NCBI GenBank assembly: GCA_963989385.1
Contig: OZ022501.1
Span: 22,220,102-22,284,101, forward strand
Direction: 5' to 3'
Origin: Ctena decussata
Lineage: Eukaryota; Mollusca; Bivalvia; Lucinida; Lucinidae
Length of the DNA stretch: 64,000 nt
Shown: piece after piece, positions 1 to 12,446 of the stretch
Layout: each line of letters opens with the position of its first letter
How positions within the stretch are numbered: the stretch's first letter is position 1
Translations under genes and position numbers: made by a program
Notes under the pieces: generated by a model
The model's input: the letters and a program-made list of their open reading frames with translations, nothing else
Database searches by the model: none
Told to the model about the DNA's origin: nothing

Positions 1-1293
1 TTTGTTGCTATGTCTGTTATTGATATAGATCTACATGTATTGCTCGTGATGGGAAGACTAGCCCGGTGACCACCTACATGGGGAATGGCTGTTCACATGG
101 CTACCACTGACGATGTCTATGGTGGTGACTAATTTTATGTTATCTTTTTCGAACATGGTGTCTTGGTATCGATCGGGGATTGAGTTGTGCCAGTTCCTGA
201 GAGTTTTCTTACATACTTCTATATATTAGGATGTAGTAGCTGAGCAATCACTGTAGAACTAGATTAGTCTGTTTACAAGGAGTCATGTGGTCAGGGTCTG
301 CAACATTTGTCAACTAACCAAACTTATAGAAAGTCTTGCCAAAAGTCACATGAATATTTACCAAATTTAGCATGCTTAGTGGAATAAGCCACATGTTAAT
401 GTGGAATCAGCCACTAAATGTGGATGGAATCATCGGATGACATTTCCACAGCACTTTGAGTGCTTTTAAAAGGGTAACATGGGCCGTTTTCAAATGAATT
501 ATATTTTTCCTCAATAATTCCATTATTCGAAATAGTGATCATTTTTGGAATTGTATCATGATTGTTGGGCATCGGTTCTATTTATAGTCGGTTATACTAT
601 AGCAACTTTACTGTAAAAAATTCAGGGTGTTTTCCCATAAACCCAAATCAGTTAAACTCCTCACGATTTTGCGATAGAACGATACGTTAATAGTTGCATT
701 AATGGGTTCATGTTAAGTAAACATCACCAAAATGAATATTAAACAAACGTTTCTACGCATCCAATCAGATTTTATCATCTCTAATGGCTTAAGGGCATGA
801 GAAATGCATTATTAAAAGTGATAATTTTCATCAAACACCTTTTATGACATTTACTTTTCAGTTTGATTGAAACTCTCGCTGAACAATATGATTCTATCAA
901 TCTAACTTCACTTGGTGTAAGGCTCATTCGAGCAGCAGATACCCAGACTATTTTGGGCACATCAGCATTTTGGTTCTGGAATGTTTAGATCATTTTGAAG
1001 CCCGTGAGGCCGTGACTTTATCTGGGCGAACTGCACACATTTTCAAAGGGCTGCAAATATGTCAGGCCTCGCCTATGCGTATGTATTTTATATATACCCT
1101 GAGACTCATTTTGTCATAACGCGTGACGAGTAATATTTAGTAAAAGCATTAATCAAGGTTTGGATGAATTATTACTCTAATAATTCCAGAAATGGAAATT
1201 TTTACAGCATCACTGCTCATGGCCCCTTAAGTTGAATGAGTGCGTTGACCTGGTTCTTCTACCTTGTTTTGCAATGTGGACGCTTTTGTTACT
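1..1293. other. Unassigned AT-rich DNA
   Basis: No gene, RNA or clear repeat is recognised. A small internal echo occurs near 378-420, where a 'gtggaat-agccac' motif recurs. Frames are short and random-looking. Confidence 0.5.
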
Positions 1294-1412
1294 CACAGGA
1301 CAACAATGTCCTTCCTCAATGTGGTCTACTAAAGGAAAGAATTCGCTCCTTCACAGGACAACAATGTCCTTCCACAATGTGGTCTACTCTTAAAGGAAAG
1401 AATTCGCTCCTA
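1294..1412. repeat. 58-bp tandem duplication
   Basis: Two adjacent copies of a 58-60 bp unit start at 1294 and 1352. Each contains the small palindrome AGGACAACAATGTCCT and ends with AAAGGAAAGAATTCGCTCC. The second copy has a 3-bp insertion. Related 'aaggaaagaat-gctcctt' wording recurs near 45184 and 61560, so the unit may be part of a dispersed hairpin family. Confidence 0.8.
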
Positions 1413-1423
1413 AGAGAGTTGAA

Positions 1424-1452
1424 GGGGGGGGGGGAGGGGGGAGGGGGGGGGG
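1424..1452. repeat. G-rich homopolymer tract
   Basis: A near-pure poly-G run is broken by two adenines. An open frame crossing it (1236-1460) ends in a poly-glycine tail and is not credible as protein. Confidence 0.9.
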
Positions 1453-1599
1453 CAAAATGAAAATAACAGCCGCTTCTACTGAAAGAACCATTAACCTTTG
1501 TTATACTTCAGGTCTAGGTAACCCTTCAGAAACCCCTTAAAAGTTGCTCTACTATTATTCAGTATATACTTGTTTACACATATCATTGTCTGATATATT

Positions 1600-1836
1600 A
1601 GCATCGACATGACAAAACCAACTATGTGGTTGTGCACCCAGCGTAGACTCAGATCAGCCTGGACATCCGCCCAGTCTGATCAGAGACTTCGCTGTCCGCA
1701 CAGAGGTAGCTTAGACCCTTAGCTACCCTTTAAGCACTTAGCGAAGAGTCTGATCAGACTGGGTGGATGCCGAGGCTGATCTGAGGCTGTGCTAGGCGCA
1801 CAACCACTTTGTTGGTTTTCTCGTGTCGCGGCTCAT
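1600..1836. mobile_element. Palindromic MITE M1, copy 1
   Basis: A degenerate left end (catcgacatgacaaaacc) pairs with the right end ggttttctcgtgtcgcggctc. The interior is a long imperfect palindrome with the CAGATCAGCCTGG / CCAGTCTGATCAGA modules seen in all copies. About 236 bp, no ORF. This is a non-autonomous TIR element whose parent transposase is not in the window. Confidence 0.9.
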
Positions 1837-4189
1837 ATATTCATTGTTGTTTATTGAAATATTACACAAAGATCAATCAGAGCATCTGCATATCATTAGG
1901 AGTCTCCTTTATTTTCTTTATAGGTTTCCCAGAATCTCAACATGGAGGCACAGGTTGTTCCGAGTCTACTCTACACATGTTCTGAGGCACTTTTTTGTTA
2001 AAATAATACTCATTCAGTTACATGAAGTACATAGTTGCTGTCAGAGAGTAGCTTCCCCCACCCTCCCTTCTAGTTGTTTTCCCCCAGACAGTGACTATTA
2101 TTTTTTCCAAAGTAGAATTTCCCACCGGAAAAATGGCTATACAGTAGCTAGTTTTCCCTGGGGAAAATCTGCTATACGTGTTTTTGCATGGCCGTTTTAC
2201 CCTCTATAGTGAATTTTCCTTGGTTACATGTAATACGATTGTAGGAAAACACGCTACATGGTGGAATTTGCTCTCTCTCCGACAATCATAATAGTGAGGC
2301 TCAGAACTGAAACAGAAATGTGTGTATTTGTCCAGAAAAAACGCCGGATAACCGCATGCATGTGTCCATCAGTCTGTCTTATTTTTGTTTTGTTTTGGAG
2401 AAAACATGTAAGCATTCTGTTTTCCGTGCCAGCCAGAAAAAAAGTTTAAAAAATATGAATGTACGTGGTTGTGCGCTGCGCATAAATTTGTATAATTTTC
2501 TGTTTGTACAAGCGTACAACTGTGCGTGAGCACAGCGAAGAGTCTGGACTAGTGATAGCCTTTCATGTAGGAGTCGTGGGCTGAGCTCCCATAGGGACAC
2601 CAGGCCGAATATTTTCAATCAAATACCCCCATCCCCTCATCCTCCATTCCAACCACCACCACAGGGAAAAAATCAGGAGGTGACTTATATACAAGCGTAA
2701 CGCTTACTGTCAGATCCTGGATTGTTTCACTGTATTATTTGTATGTATGTATAAAATCTTAGAGTAAATTGTTTTTAAACCAACCACCACCGCGAAATCA
2801 AACACGACAGGACAAAACACCCGTCGGCGCGTTTCTACATCTTCCTGTAAGTTTGCATGCGTATGCATATGTATGAATATCTGCGGTGGGAAGAAATCTC
2901 ACCGTATTCGTTTCTTAAATGAGTAATTATTGATTATTTTACCAAATATTGTTTCTAAATTTGCATATTATTTTACGGAATAAATTGCATTTATCACATC
3001 CCTTCAAAAACATACATTTCTAATGCAATTATTTTCGTAAAATGTCTCTGGCCCATGCCGTTCCGTTTTGTTACGTTTCGCAAAATACCAATGGCCAAAC
3101 CAAATTCTCCAACAGCCCATTTTCCAGTGAGGGAAAACAATATTCCGGAAGAGTGTATCTTAACTTGGACTGTGTATTTGGTGTGTGTATGTGTGTGTGT
3201 TGGGGCGGGGGTGAAAGGAATGGACCATTGTTAAAGTGAAGGCAAAATATTTATGTAGATGTACTAGAGTTTTATCTACAGTCGCTTATAAAAGTACCAT
3301 CTCGCTGACGCTTATTCTGTGAATTTAACTGTTTTTAAGTGTACATCGTTTGTCTTGTTAGTACAAATCAGCATAAATATCTTCTGCATGTATAATTATA
3401 CAATCTAAATAAGGAACGAACTCCATTTCCTATATTTTTGTCAACAGACAGTACTTAAAATTTCGCTCATTTACCAATGAAGTTAATTTTGCATGCACTT
3501 CATTTTGTCAGACGGAAGAAACCGCACAGAAAATCTGTTAAATTGAACGTTTGAACAAAATCAGTGAAGTTTACTAGGTGAAGAGTTATTAAAATGGTTC
3601 AGGTCATAAGAAAATAGAACACAATAACTTGTTGGACCCGAGAAGACTAAAATAAGCTTGCATAGATAGACCAGTGTCTTCAAAGCTCTCAGAAACAGAC
3701 CCAAAGAAATTAGCTTTGCTAGAAGCTAAGACTGAAGTTATTCTTCGCAAATGAACATGATGGTCTGAGTTTTAGTTGCTCGTACATTCTAAAGTGATAT
3801 GTTGCTTGTACTTTATTTCATGCTAAGTCTGAAACAGTATACGGCTTAAGCTTGGCATTTATCTAGTGCTTGCTTCATGCTTGAACCGATTCGTTTATAA
3901 ATAAAGCAGTCCTAAAATGGATGCAGCATATTTATATTCGACCAAGATCGCAGTCTTTGGGCATATGAACTTAAATACCGTCAGGCTTGTTGTTGTCGAT
4001 GTTTTTTGTTTTACGTCCACATTGAATATCTATGGTCATGTCGGGACGGTCAGTTAACCTAACCACACTATTCCTGGGCAGCGTTAAACCTCCTAAACGG
4101 TTAACGAGTACAAAGTGCACATACTTTCGCCAGTAACTGACATATATCTCAAAGACTATTTGTTGAATGAACATAATTCTTAGGATAAT
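1837..4189. other. Unassigned stretch, small TG microsatellite
   Basis: There is no recognisable coding sequence. A TG/TATG microsatellite lies at about 3178-3202 and is followed by a short G-rich run. The 128-codon frame at 1823-2209 begins inside the MITE end and has no recognisable domain. The rest looks like unique intergenic or intronic DNA. Confidence 0.45.
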
Positions 4190-5690
4190 GACACGGTATA
4201 ACCCAAAGTTTGACCTCAAACTGACAGTGGATCAGAGAGACCTATATTTACTGCTCAGTGATTTTGCCTTATCTTTTGAAGACTTTTTGACGCACGAACA
4301 TGATTTCTTGGGGTAATGACTCAGTATGACCAGATGTTTGACCTCAAACTAATAGTAGGTCACAGTGACCTACATTTTATGTTCCAGTGATATTGCCGTA
4401 TATTTTGAAAACTATTTAATGTACGTAGATGATGACTAGGTAACACCCAAAGTTTTACCTCGAATTAACAGTTTGTCAAAGAGACCTATCTTTCATGGTC
4501 TAGTGATTTTGCCTTATATCTTGAAGACTATTTGATGCGCGAAATGATTGCTTCTGATAATGTCCCAGTATGACCAGAAATTTGATCTCAAACTAACAAT
4601 AGGTCACAGTAACCTTCATTTCATGGTCCAGTGATTTTTATTTAAAAATCTTGAAGACAATTTGACGAACATGACTACTTGGGATAATGACACAGTATGA
4701 CAAAACTTTGATATAAACATAGCAGTAGTACACATTGACCTATATTTCATGATCAAGTAATTTTGCCCTATATTTTGAAGTCTATTTGATTCACGAGAAT
4801 GAATTCTTGTGATAATGACTCAGTTTGACCCAAAGGTTAGCATCGAGCTAACAGTAGGTCACAGTGACCTATATTTCATGGTCCAGTTAGTTTGCTGTAT
4901 ATCTTGAAGACTATTTGATGTACGAACATGTTTGCTTTGTATAATGACTCAATGACCCCAAGTTTGACCTCAATCTAACAGTACGTCACATTGACCTATA
5001 TTTTATTGTCTAATGATTTTGCCTTATATCTCGAAGACTTTTCGATGTACGAATTTGCTTCTGATAATGACACAGCATAACCCATAGTTTGATCTTAAAC
5101 ATACAGTAGGTTACTGTGACCTATATTTCATGGTCCAGTGGTCTTGCCTTACTTCTTGAAGACTAGTAGATGTAAGAACATGATTGCTTGGGATAATGAC
5201 TTAGTATGACCGTATGTTTGATCTCTTACTAACAGATGGTCACATTGACCCATTTTTATGATGCATTCATTTTGCCACATATTTAACAGTTTGAGCTAAA
5301 ATTTGAGTGACCTCATATATCAGTCGCTATTTTATTGATTTGCATTAAACTTGGTGTAATGGTTTTGCCTGACACTGTGAACGATATTATCTTAGTTGTA
5401 GGTCAGTGCGACCTATATATCATGGTCCAGTGATTCAACCTCATATCTCTAACAGTATTTCATTATACTTTGGTTCATTGCTTGAGTTGACGCTGTGATT
5501 GGCCTCATACTAGTTGTAGATCAGTGTGACCTATATTTCATGGTCCAGTGTTTTAAGCCGACAACTCTAAAACTATGTCATTGACATCTATTATACTTGG
5601 TGTAAAGGTACATTCAGATACAGTGATTGACCTCATGTTTCTTCAAGATCACTGTGATCCTTGTTTCACTGTTAATTGATATCGTCATAC
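4190..5690 (+). repeat. Diverged ~125-bp tandem array
   Basis: About a dozen decayed copies of a ~120-130 bp unit. The landmark GTGACCTATATTTCATGGTC plus CAGTGATTTTGCC recurs near 4228, 4370, 4482, 4612, 4737, 4867, 4995, 5119, 5247, 5410 and 5528. It is followed in each unit by 'tcttgaagactatttgatg', 'gataatgac-cagtatgacc' and 'tttgacctcaaactaacagtaggtcac'. The last units drift strongly. No ORF and no ACGG tail are seen. It resembles the internal arrays of pearl-like elements but has no recognisable termini. Confidence 0.85.
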
Positions 5691-6620
5691 CTCTGGTGGC
5701 TATATTTTAGAGGTTTGCATTATTCTTAAGAGATCTATTTATTCTGACACTGAAGTTAATCTCCTTTCACTTGATCGATATTGTCCATTTTACCCTTGCG
5801 CTTGTTAAAGTTAAGCTTCCGCAAAGTCGCGGTTTATTGTCGTTTGACAATTTTAGTTAAGTTTATCTTTCTCCATTCTAATTGTTCCAATTTTCAATTG
5901 AAATTAGCCGTAAACCCAGTTAGATTTTTCTGGCTACAAATTAGGAAGAACAAATACGCATATACTCTTGATTTTTACAGGCAACACATTTTGTATTTGC
6001 AAAATGATTTACGATAATTTGAGGATTCTATTAATATTTTCACAAACATTAAAAGCGAGGTAACTTGAATGCTTCACTATCACAATTCATACAGAAAAAA
6101 AACAAAAAAAAAACCAAAAAACAAATGAAGACTGAGAACAGATTTTATGTTTTAATGATGAAAAACATTTATCAACTACTTAAATGTCTTCGTGGTGTGG
6201 CAGATTCAAGAAGTTTTTATGCACCTTCAAAACCTTGAAAGAGGTCGTAACTCTAACATCACAGCAACGTTTTGAGTACATTTATCTATAAAAAGTAGAT
6301 AACAGCCCGAAGGTTTGATAAAATTTACATTCATAAAATAATGTTATTTAAAAATCATATTTCTGCAAAGGAGAAAACTGACATATTAGAATTTTGTAGT
6401 GTAGGTCATACTGCACAGGCGGTGGTAGTTATAGCTACATGTACTACAAAGCGAAATGGATATTCGGATGAGGTTGATAAGATATATAAAAAATCAACAC
6501 TGAAGTGATGAGTGCACTATCGCACCGAGAAAAACACATCAGAAATACCGATGTTATAAGTACTTAAATTTACACGATAAATCAAAAGATGTAAGTGGAG
6601 CAAATAATATATATATATAT
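5691..6620. other. Unassigned AT-rich DNA
   Basis: No gene or clear repeat. An A-rich run lies at about 6092-6125, and a short (TA)n run abuts the next MITE. A 78-codon frame at 5781-6017 has no recognisable features. Confidence 0.5.
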
Positions 6621-6856
6621 GAGCCGCGACACGACAAAACCAACAATGTGGTTGTGCGGCCAGCGCAGACTCAGATCAGCCTAGGCATCCGCCCAGTCTG
6701 ATCAGAGTCTTTGCTGTCCGCATGGCGGTAGCTTAGACCCTTAGCTACCCTTTGAGCACTTAATGAAGAGTCTGACCAAACTGGGCAGATGGCCAGGCTG
6801 ATCTGAGTCTGCGCTGGGCAAACGACCACATTGTTGGTTTTGTCGTGTCGCGGCTC
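6621..6856. mobile_element. Palindromic MITE M1, copy 2
   Basis: Both ends are intact: GAGCCGCGACACGACAAAAC on the left and its inverse on the right. It is flanked by (TA)n, consistent with TA target preference. 236 bp. A near-complete palindrome runs through the interior. Confidence 0.95.
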
Positions 6857-7225
6857 ATATATAAAAAATAAAATTCATGAGAAAGAAGGTGGGTCAGATT
6901 TGTTTAGTGTCAGTTAAGTTTAGGCTAATAAAGCCTCATCGAAAGCCATAGGAAAGCAAAATCAGTCTGTCATTTTGTAAATTTCAAACATGCAGTCGAT
7001 TCAAAGACTGGTATACACTGAAAAAGATGACTAAATCGGCAAAAAAGTCTTGAAAATGAATCTTAATTCCGATTTCTCAGAATTTTCCCGCTGAAGGCAA
7101 AATATAAGCTGCACCTCAAATGTTGACAAGTAAGTCCCTATAAAACCAGAAATGTAATACTTTTGGAATATTGAGTCTACTGGAGTAACAGATAAACTAA
7201 AAGAAGATGATGACTTGAATTGTGA
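6857..7225. other. Unassigned stretch
   Basis: No recognisable gene or repeat between the MITE and the following dimeric repeat. Confidence 0.45.
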
Positions 7226-7750
7226 TATTTATTCTCTGGCTTTCTTCGCCGGATCATGCCAGGGTCACTGACGAGGCTTGATTGGCCGAAACTTAGAAGT
7301 ATGGCCCATGTTCCTTCTTTCGAATGGGTTCTCTGCTCTTGGAGGAACTCTTTAGATTTCGGTTTGACTTCGCTGCAGCCGGTGTTGTGCCGTGTGGCGG
7401 CCGTAAAACGTACCCCCGTACATCATCCATAGTGCAGATTATATTTTATCTTTTTACTTTGAGATCAGAGGATATATTCTGAGAAATCAATTTTTTTTTA
7501 TTATTTTAGACTCATATTCTAGATCATCACTTTTCTTCATTCGGACCCCTTTTTGATACGAATCAGTCTTTAAATTGACTGCCTTATTAAAATTGGGAAA
7601 TTGCGGTATTTATTCTCTGGCTCTCTTCGCCGGATCATGCAAGGGCCACTGACGAGGCTTGATTGGCCGACACTTCAAATTATGGCCCATGTTCCCAATT
7701 TCGAATGTATTCTCGGCTCTTGGAGGCACTCCTTTAGATTTTGTTTGAAA
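7226..7750 (+). repeat. Dispersed repeat R4 with direct terminal copies, ~380-bp spacing
   Basis: A ~150-bp segment (TATTCTCTGGCT, CGCCGGATCATGC, CACTGACGAGGCTTGATTGG, ATGGCCCATGTTCC) occurs at about 7231 and again at 7611. The two copies flank a ~230-bp middle that contains GTTGTGCCGTGTGG and ACATCATCCATAGTGCAG. A second pair with the same order and ~383-bp spacing lies at 56250-56680. A solo piece of the middle lies at about 12600. The layout could be a two-unit tandem array or a tiny terminal-direct-repeat (TRIM-like) element. No ORF is credible; the 75-codon frame at 7601 is repeat DNA. Confidence 0.8.
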
Positions 7751-8451
7751 GCTACACTAAAACTCCAGGGAAACAGATGCTATGTACTTGATCGTGAAAA
7801 AAATAATTTCCAAGTAGGAATGGCCTGAAGTATGACAGTTAATCAAGATCTCTGATTGAGAACTTGAATAATGTCCAAACATGATCTAAAATATAAAGGA
7901 AGCTTAACACTTTTCATCCTTGACGACTTGGAGCTGTAGAGGTTAGTGGCGTCTCTCTGTCCGCCCATCCAAAGAACAAGGCTTCTGCCATCCATAACTC
8001 CTTTTTCGACATTAAACACGTGGATCTGGTCGATTACACCTTGCTTGCTTACGAGTACTTTTCTGGTTACCTATTTTACCTAAGGCTTACGCACTCCACC
8101 ACTCCAACGCATTGCAATACATTTTCATGATACTTGGTATAAATATAAAACACACCAATCAGTTATGTCAGTTACAGTTTAAGAATATCAGCCTTTTCTT
8201 TTCTTTTCATTTTTATTTTTCATTTCTTTTGCTTTTCTATTCATCTCCCATAATTACAAAAGCTTATAGATTTAATTGAGTTGACTTTCGAAACGACTTG
8301 CTCGCCTTTTTTCATGTAACGAAAGAAACGCCTTCTTTACTTCTGAACACCAAACCCGATATAAACTTTGGTCATGTCAAATATGAGTGAAGCCTTAACA
8401 TATCTTTAAGACAATACTTTATTCGTGGTTAAACTGACAAATTTTTATAAT
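7751..8451. other. Unassigned stretch
   Basis: No gene seen. A T-rich run with a TTTTC motif lies at about 8190-8235. Nothing else stands out. Confidence 0.4.
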
Positions 8452-9200
8452 GTTATGCTGCAGTCTGCATTTTTAGTGGTTAATCCAACCATAGTTCACA
8501 ACTTTTGCTTCCCTCTTTAAATGTACGCCGGTTGGTCGGGCGTCAGTCTCAATGATGGACCCGAGCTACTCTAGTCTGTTGGCTTCAACAGCTGGTTTTT
8601 CGTTTGGTCGGGTATGGCAATGATGTTTGACTCCCCAGGAAATCCTAGGTATCGCAATAAGTTGGTTCTGTCAAGTCCTTAGTTCGAATTTATCATTGAT
8701 CGTGGTGTGTTTGTTTCCTGTGATGAATCATTCATGGGTTAGGAAACCTTCTTGCGGACCAAACAGCTAATTAAATGTTTTGAACCACTGAACAAGAGGG
8801 CGAGGGTTTGGATGCTATGACACTAGTTTCAGCCCCCAATTAATCTATTACTGACTGTTCCAAGGCGGTACTTCTGTCGTCGGCGTGCTGTCGTCTCGAG
8901 CAATATGGTAACCTGAATAGCTGCCCATTCTGGTTTCTGTTTTTTTTCTTGTTTTAAAATTTAAAATAGAAAATAGTGAAAAATAGATGTTGCCGCTGTT
9001 TTCAATTAGGGTAGCTGAATGACCTGTTTTGGGAAGGTTTACCGTGCGTGTATTTTGTGCTTTTGTCAGTTTGTGTGTGTTTCTTTCCCTTTTGATTTGA
9101 GGGCGGACTATGGGATTTGATTGTATCAGTTCCTGATCATTACCTATCCTTTTACTTTGTGCACTCAATAACTCAATCTTGCGATATAGTTTGATTATAT
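8452..9200 (-). mobile_element. Dispersed repeat R1, near full length
   Basis: This is the reverse complement of the copy at 38684-39482. Shared blocks include GATCAGGAACTGATACAATC, AGTACCGCCTTGGAACAG, CGCCCTC followed by 'gttcagtggttcaaaac', the 'ggaaacaaac' block and AAAGAGGGAAGCAAAAG. About 750 bp, no convincing ORF; the 106-codon minus frame at 8848-9168 is repeat DNA. Related pieces occur at 27.1, 40.4, 51.4, 54.1 and 59.66 kb. Class unknown; it looks non-autonomous. Confidence 0.8.
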
Positions 9201-10534
9201 CTAGTACAAAGGGATATTAGGTGTTTCGCAATCAAGAATAAGTGGCGTTGCATCTCGTTTTGTTGTATTTTGTGTCTTATTACGTTCTACAAAGCCATAT
9301 ACTCCTGTTTATATGGGGATGATATTTGGTTATATGAAGAAAAGGTTAAGTTTCAAATTGGTAGTCACTAACTCTTATTGTTATAGTATCTGCAGAGTAT
9401 GAAGCACAACCTCCCGCCCAACGCCACCCCTACCACCACCGACGCGAGAAAAAAAATCGTTTTTCTTCTATATTCATAATTAATTCTCAAATTATCACAA
9501 GGGTGCATGTGTATTTTTTTTCAGTATTTTTTCATCCTTTGTCATAATTCGCTTACTAGAGGACTCAAAATAAAAGGCAAAATTTGTACTTTTCGAATTA
9601 GAGATGAGAGGGCTGTCTTTGAGACAGGTAGTTGTGTAACGAATACTAGAATGACAAGTCTTGGTTATATGTTTTGAAGGCATTTTATCAACTTGTTTAC
9701 TAATTTTTGCATATTGCATTTGGTCGAGGACATCTGCTATATCTTCCGATGACTTTTTTCAGTTTGTGGTGTTTTTATCCTATTAATGGTCGGTTTAGTT
9801 GGAAATCACGCAAATGGTCCCTGAACGCACACATGCCTTTAAAAAGATTTATATAAAGCTAATTTGATACCAGACATTTTCAAAAGTCAATTAAAAGCTT
9901 GCCAGCTTAACTCTCCAGTGTAAGAAGATATCCGAAAATTATCGAAAAAAAATCACTAGTAAAATATGTTTGGAATACATTGTATCACCGCCTGAACCCG
10001 CCATCGAAAGATTGTGATAAAAATCCTAGTTAAAATAATAATAATAATAAATAATAATAATAAAAGAAATAAAAAAAAATGATATTTTTCTTTGTCTGAC
10101 TTTCTGTGCATGTCCAGACATTGCGCTTAACTCTGCTTCCATATAAGGACGTTTCAAGTAAAATGGATATACTCACAAGGAAAACACTCTGTCATTTTCA
10201 TTTTGCTTCATTTCTCAGTGGGGTGGGGTCAACTATTACAGGAAAGAATTTAATCTTGTTGGAGCAAATATCTTGTTTTCAGAGTAGGCCTATTTTTGGA
10301 AGAGTTTCTTTGTCCAGGGAAGCAAACAGATGTCACAAAAGTTGTTTCCTTATGTAAAATGGCAGAAAAAACATTGACGCGTGTCCGTTTACCTAAATTT
10401 GCAATATCTGAGGATTGGCAGACCAAACCAGTCACTAAAAGACAGATGCATTGAAAACACAAAAATGAAGTATTTGAGAATGGAATACAGGGTTGAGAAA
10501 ATCATACTTTCCCATTGCATTCTTGATAGCAAGG
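9201..10534. other. Unassigned stretch with ATA microsatellite
   Basis: No gene is recognised. An (ATA)n / A-rich microsatellite lies at about 10034-10078. Short frames (83 and 74 codons) have no recognisable domain. Confidence 0.45.
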
Positions 10535-10597
10535 CACTTATAATTCAAGAGGAGCATTGCATACACTGTATGCCATGCTCTTCTTGAATTATAAGTG
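10535..10597. repeat. 63-bp near-perfect hairpin
   Basis: CACTTATAATTCAAGA on the left pairs with TCTTGAATTATAAGTG on the right, and the centre (CATACACTGTATGCCATG) is partly palindromic itself. The right half is duplicated 61 bp downstream (10560 and 10621), so the hairpin is part of a small direct-repeat cluster. Confidence 0.9.
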
Positions 10598-10680
10598 AGA
10601 TGACGCCATAGATCTGTAACCATACACTGTATGCCATGCTCTTCTTGAATTATAAGTGCGTTGACGCCATAGGTCCGTTA
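10560..10680. repeat. 61-bp tandem duplication
   Basis: Two copies of CATACACTGTATGCCATGCT, then CTTCTTGAATTATAAGTG and TGACGCCATA, start at 10560 and 10621. A more diverged echo (CGTGTATGCCATGCAC) follows at about 10772. Between them, 'ccatagcaactatggacgtcac' is a further small palindrome. Confidence 0.9.
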
Positions 10681-10917
10681 CCATAGCAACTATGGACGTC
10701 ACTTTGGCATCTATATCTTAGTTGCTATAGTAACATATAACTGACGTCATTTATTCCGGAGCATGATAAACCGTGTATGCCATGCACCGCCAGTTTTTCA
10801 ATGACTTTTCAAACTGTTTTATTTTCAACAGAAACTTCAAATTTTCTAAAAAAAGCTATATATTCTCAAGACATTTTAATTCTGGTTTTGAAATGAACTA
10901 ATTTGACGAAAAGTATA

Positions 10918-11963
10918 TAGGGTAACTCGCCCTTAAGTCGAACTTGCCCTTAAGTCGAACAATTTAAACTGATAACATTAACATTTCAGCTTGGTGGGCA
11001 TTACCTGTTAAGATACCAAACGTTACCTTAATCTATGAACAATATCTTTAAAAGACTCCCAAATATAAATCTCACATTATTATATAACTAGCAGTCGTCG
11101 CGACTCATCCCTCTCGAGCTGTTTCTAAATTTCATAATTTTGATTTTTATAAATTTTGTAAAATACTTAATATTATGTAGCAAAAAGGGTCTTAGTTTAC
11201 GAAATATAACATTTTGGGTAAACTAATCCATGACTTCTCAATGATCGAAAAGATAACTATTTATTGGTCAAAATAAGTAAAATTAACAAAATTTTTTACG
11301 ATTAACACAAACCTATGCTTTGTCATTGAGTCGAACACCGATTCGCCCTAAAGTCGAACACAGGCATATAGTTTCAGAGACGGTTTACTCACTGTATCAC
11401 TAGCAAATACATTCAGTCACAGACTAATTGCACAAACACATCTTCCTCTTTTCTTTTATGCACGCATTAAGGGTGTACGCTTATCATAAACGAAATAGCA
11501 CACATCGTAACTGAGCCCCTTAAACGAATGTTTTTTCTACATGCACCAGGAGTCACAGGGTGGATTTATCTGCATTTACGTACATTGCTGTGTGTCTCAT
11601 TATCTCCAAAAGAGTTTTTTTTAATTTGACATCAAACAAAAATGATTTAAAAATATGTAATTTAAAAAATGCGGATTTTCTGAATATCACAGACCCTACA
11701 TGAGGTTGTCCTATAATGGCTGGATCAGTATATCTGTTCGAGTCAGGAGCAAGTCTGTTCGATTTAAGGACTAATTTGGGTAGGTGGATAAAACCCCTTA
11801 TTATTCCCTTATTTCACGAAGTATGGCTAAACGGTTGCAGTATTTTGGTACTTGGAAAGCTGCGTTAGCTGTTGCATGACCCAAACACGATGTGGGTCAA
11901 TAGCCAGGGTCTGTAAGCGCAAGACAATGCAAAAGGTGTTCGACTCAAGGGCGAACTACCCTA
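10918..11963. mobile_element. 1.05-kb TIR element, TA flanked
   Basis: The left end TAGGGTAACTCGCCCTTAAG and the inverse of the right end (TAGGGTAGTTCGCCCTTGAG, both continuing GTCGAAC) form ~26-bp terminal inverted repeats beginning with TA. The motif TCGCCCT-AAGTCGAAC recurs inside at about 10945, 11325-11350 and, inverted, 11735-11765. No long ORF exists, so this is a non-autonomous element. A TA target is compatible with the Tc1/mariner/pogo group, but superfamily is inference. Confidence 0.85.
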
Positions 11964-12196
11964 CACCTCGACCTGAAAGTGTGCGGTGGCATAAAAACCA
12001 ATACATCAAATAGAGCATTTGGTGCATCTAAATTTTAAACGTAAGTTATTAGGGTAATATAACAACATCGATATTGAACTAAAACTAGATTTAGACGAGT
12101 TTGAGTATCTGTAAAATCATTCATAAAAACTGGAAGTAGGCCACAATTTGAGACAACGTCATATCAATGTCCATGCCTCAACACATTGAGATATAT
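11964..12196. other. Spacer between two TIR elements
   Basis: Short AT-rich stretch without a recognisable feature. Confidence 0.4.
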
Positions 12197-12411
12197 GAGC
12201 CGCGACACGAGAAAACCAACAATGTGATCGTGAGCTTGGGCTTTCGCCCAGTCTGATCAGACTCTTTGCTAAGCGCTTAAAGAGTAGCGAAGGGACTAAG
12301 CTACTTTCATGCGGACAGCGAAGATTCTGATCAGACTGGTCGGATGCCCAGGCTTATCTGAGTCTGCGCTGGGCGCACAACCACATTGTTGGTTTTCTCG
12401 CGTCGCGGCTC
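12197..12411. mobile_element. Palindromic MITE M1, copy 3
   Basis: Intact ends (GAGCCGCGACACGAGAAAAC and its inverse), flanked by ATAT on both sides. The interior is about 20 bp shorter than other copies because the left arm lacks part of the CAGACTCAGATCAGCC module. Confidence 0.95.
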
Positions 12412-12446
12412 ATATAAAGTTGATACAACTTCCTATTTGTGTCATA

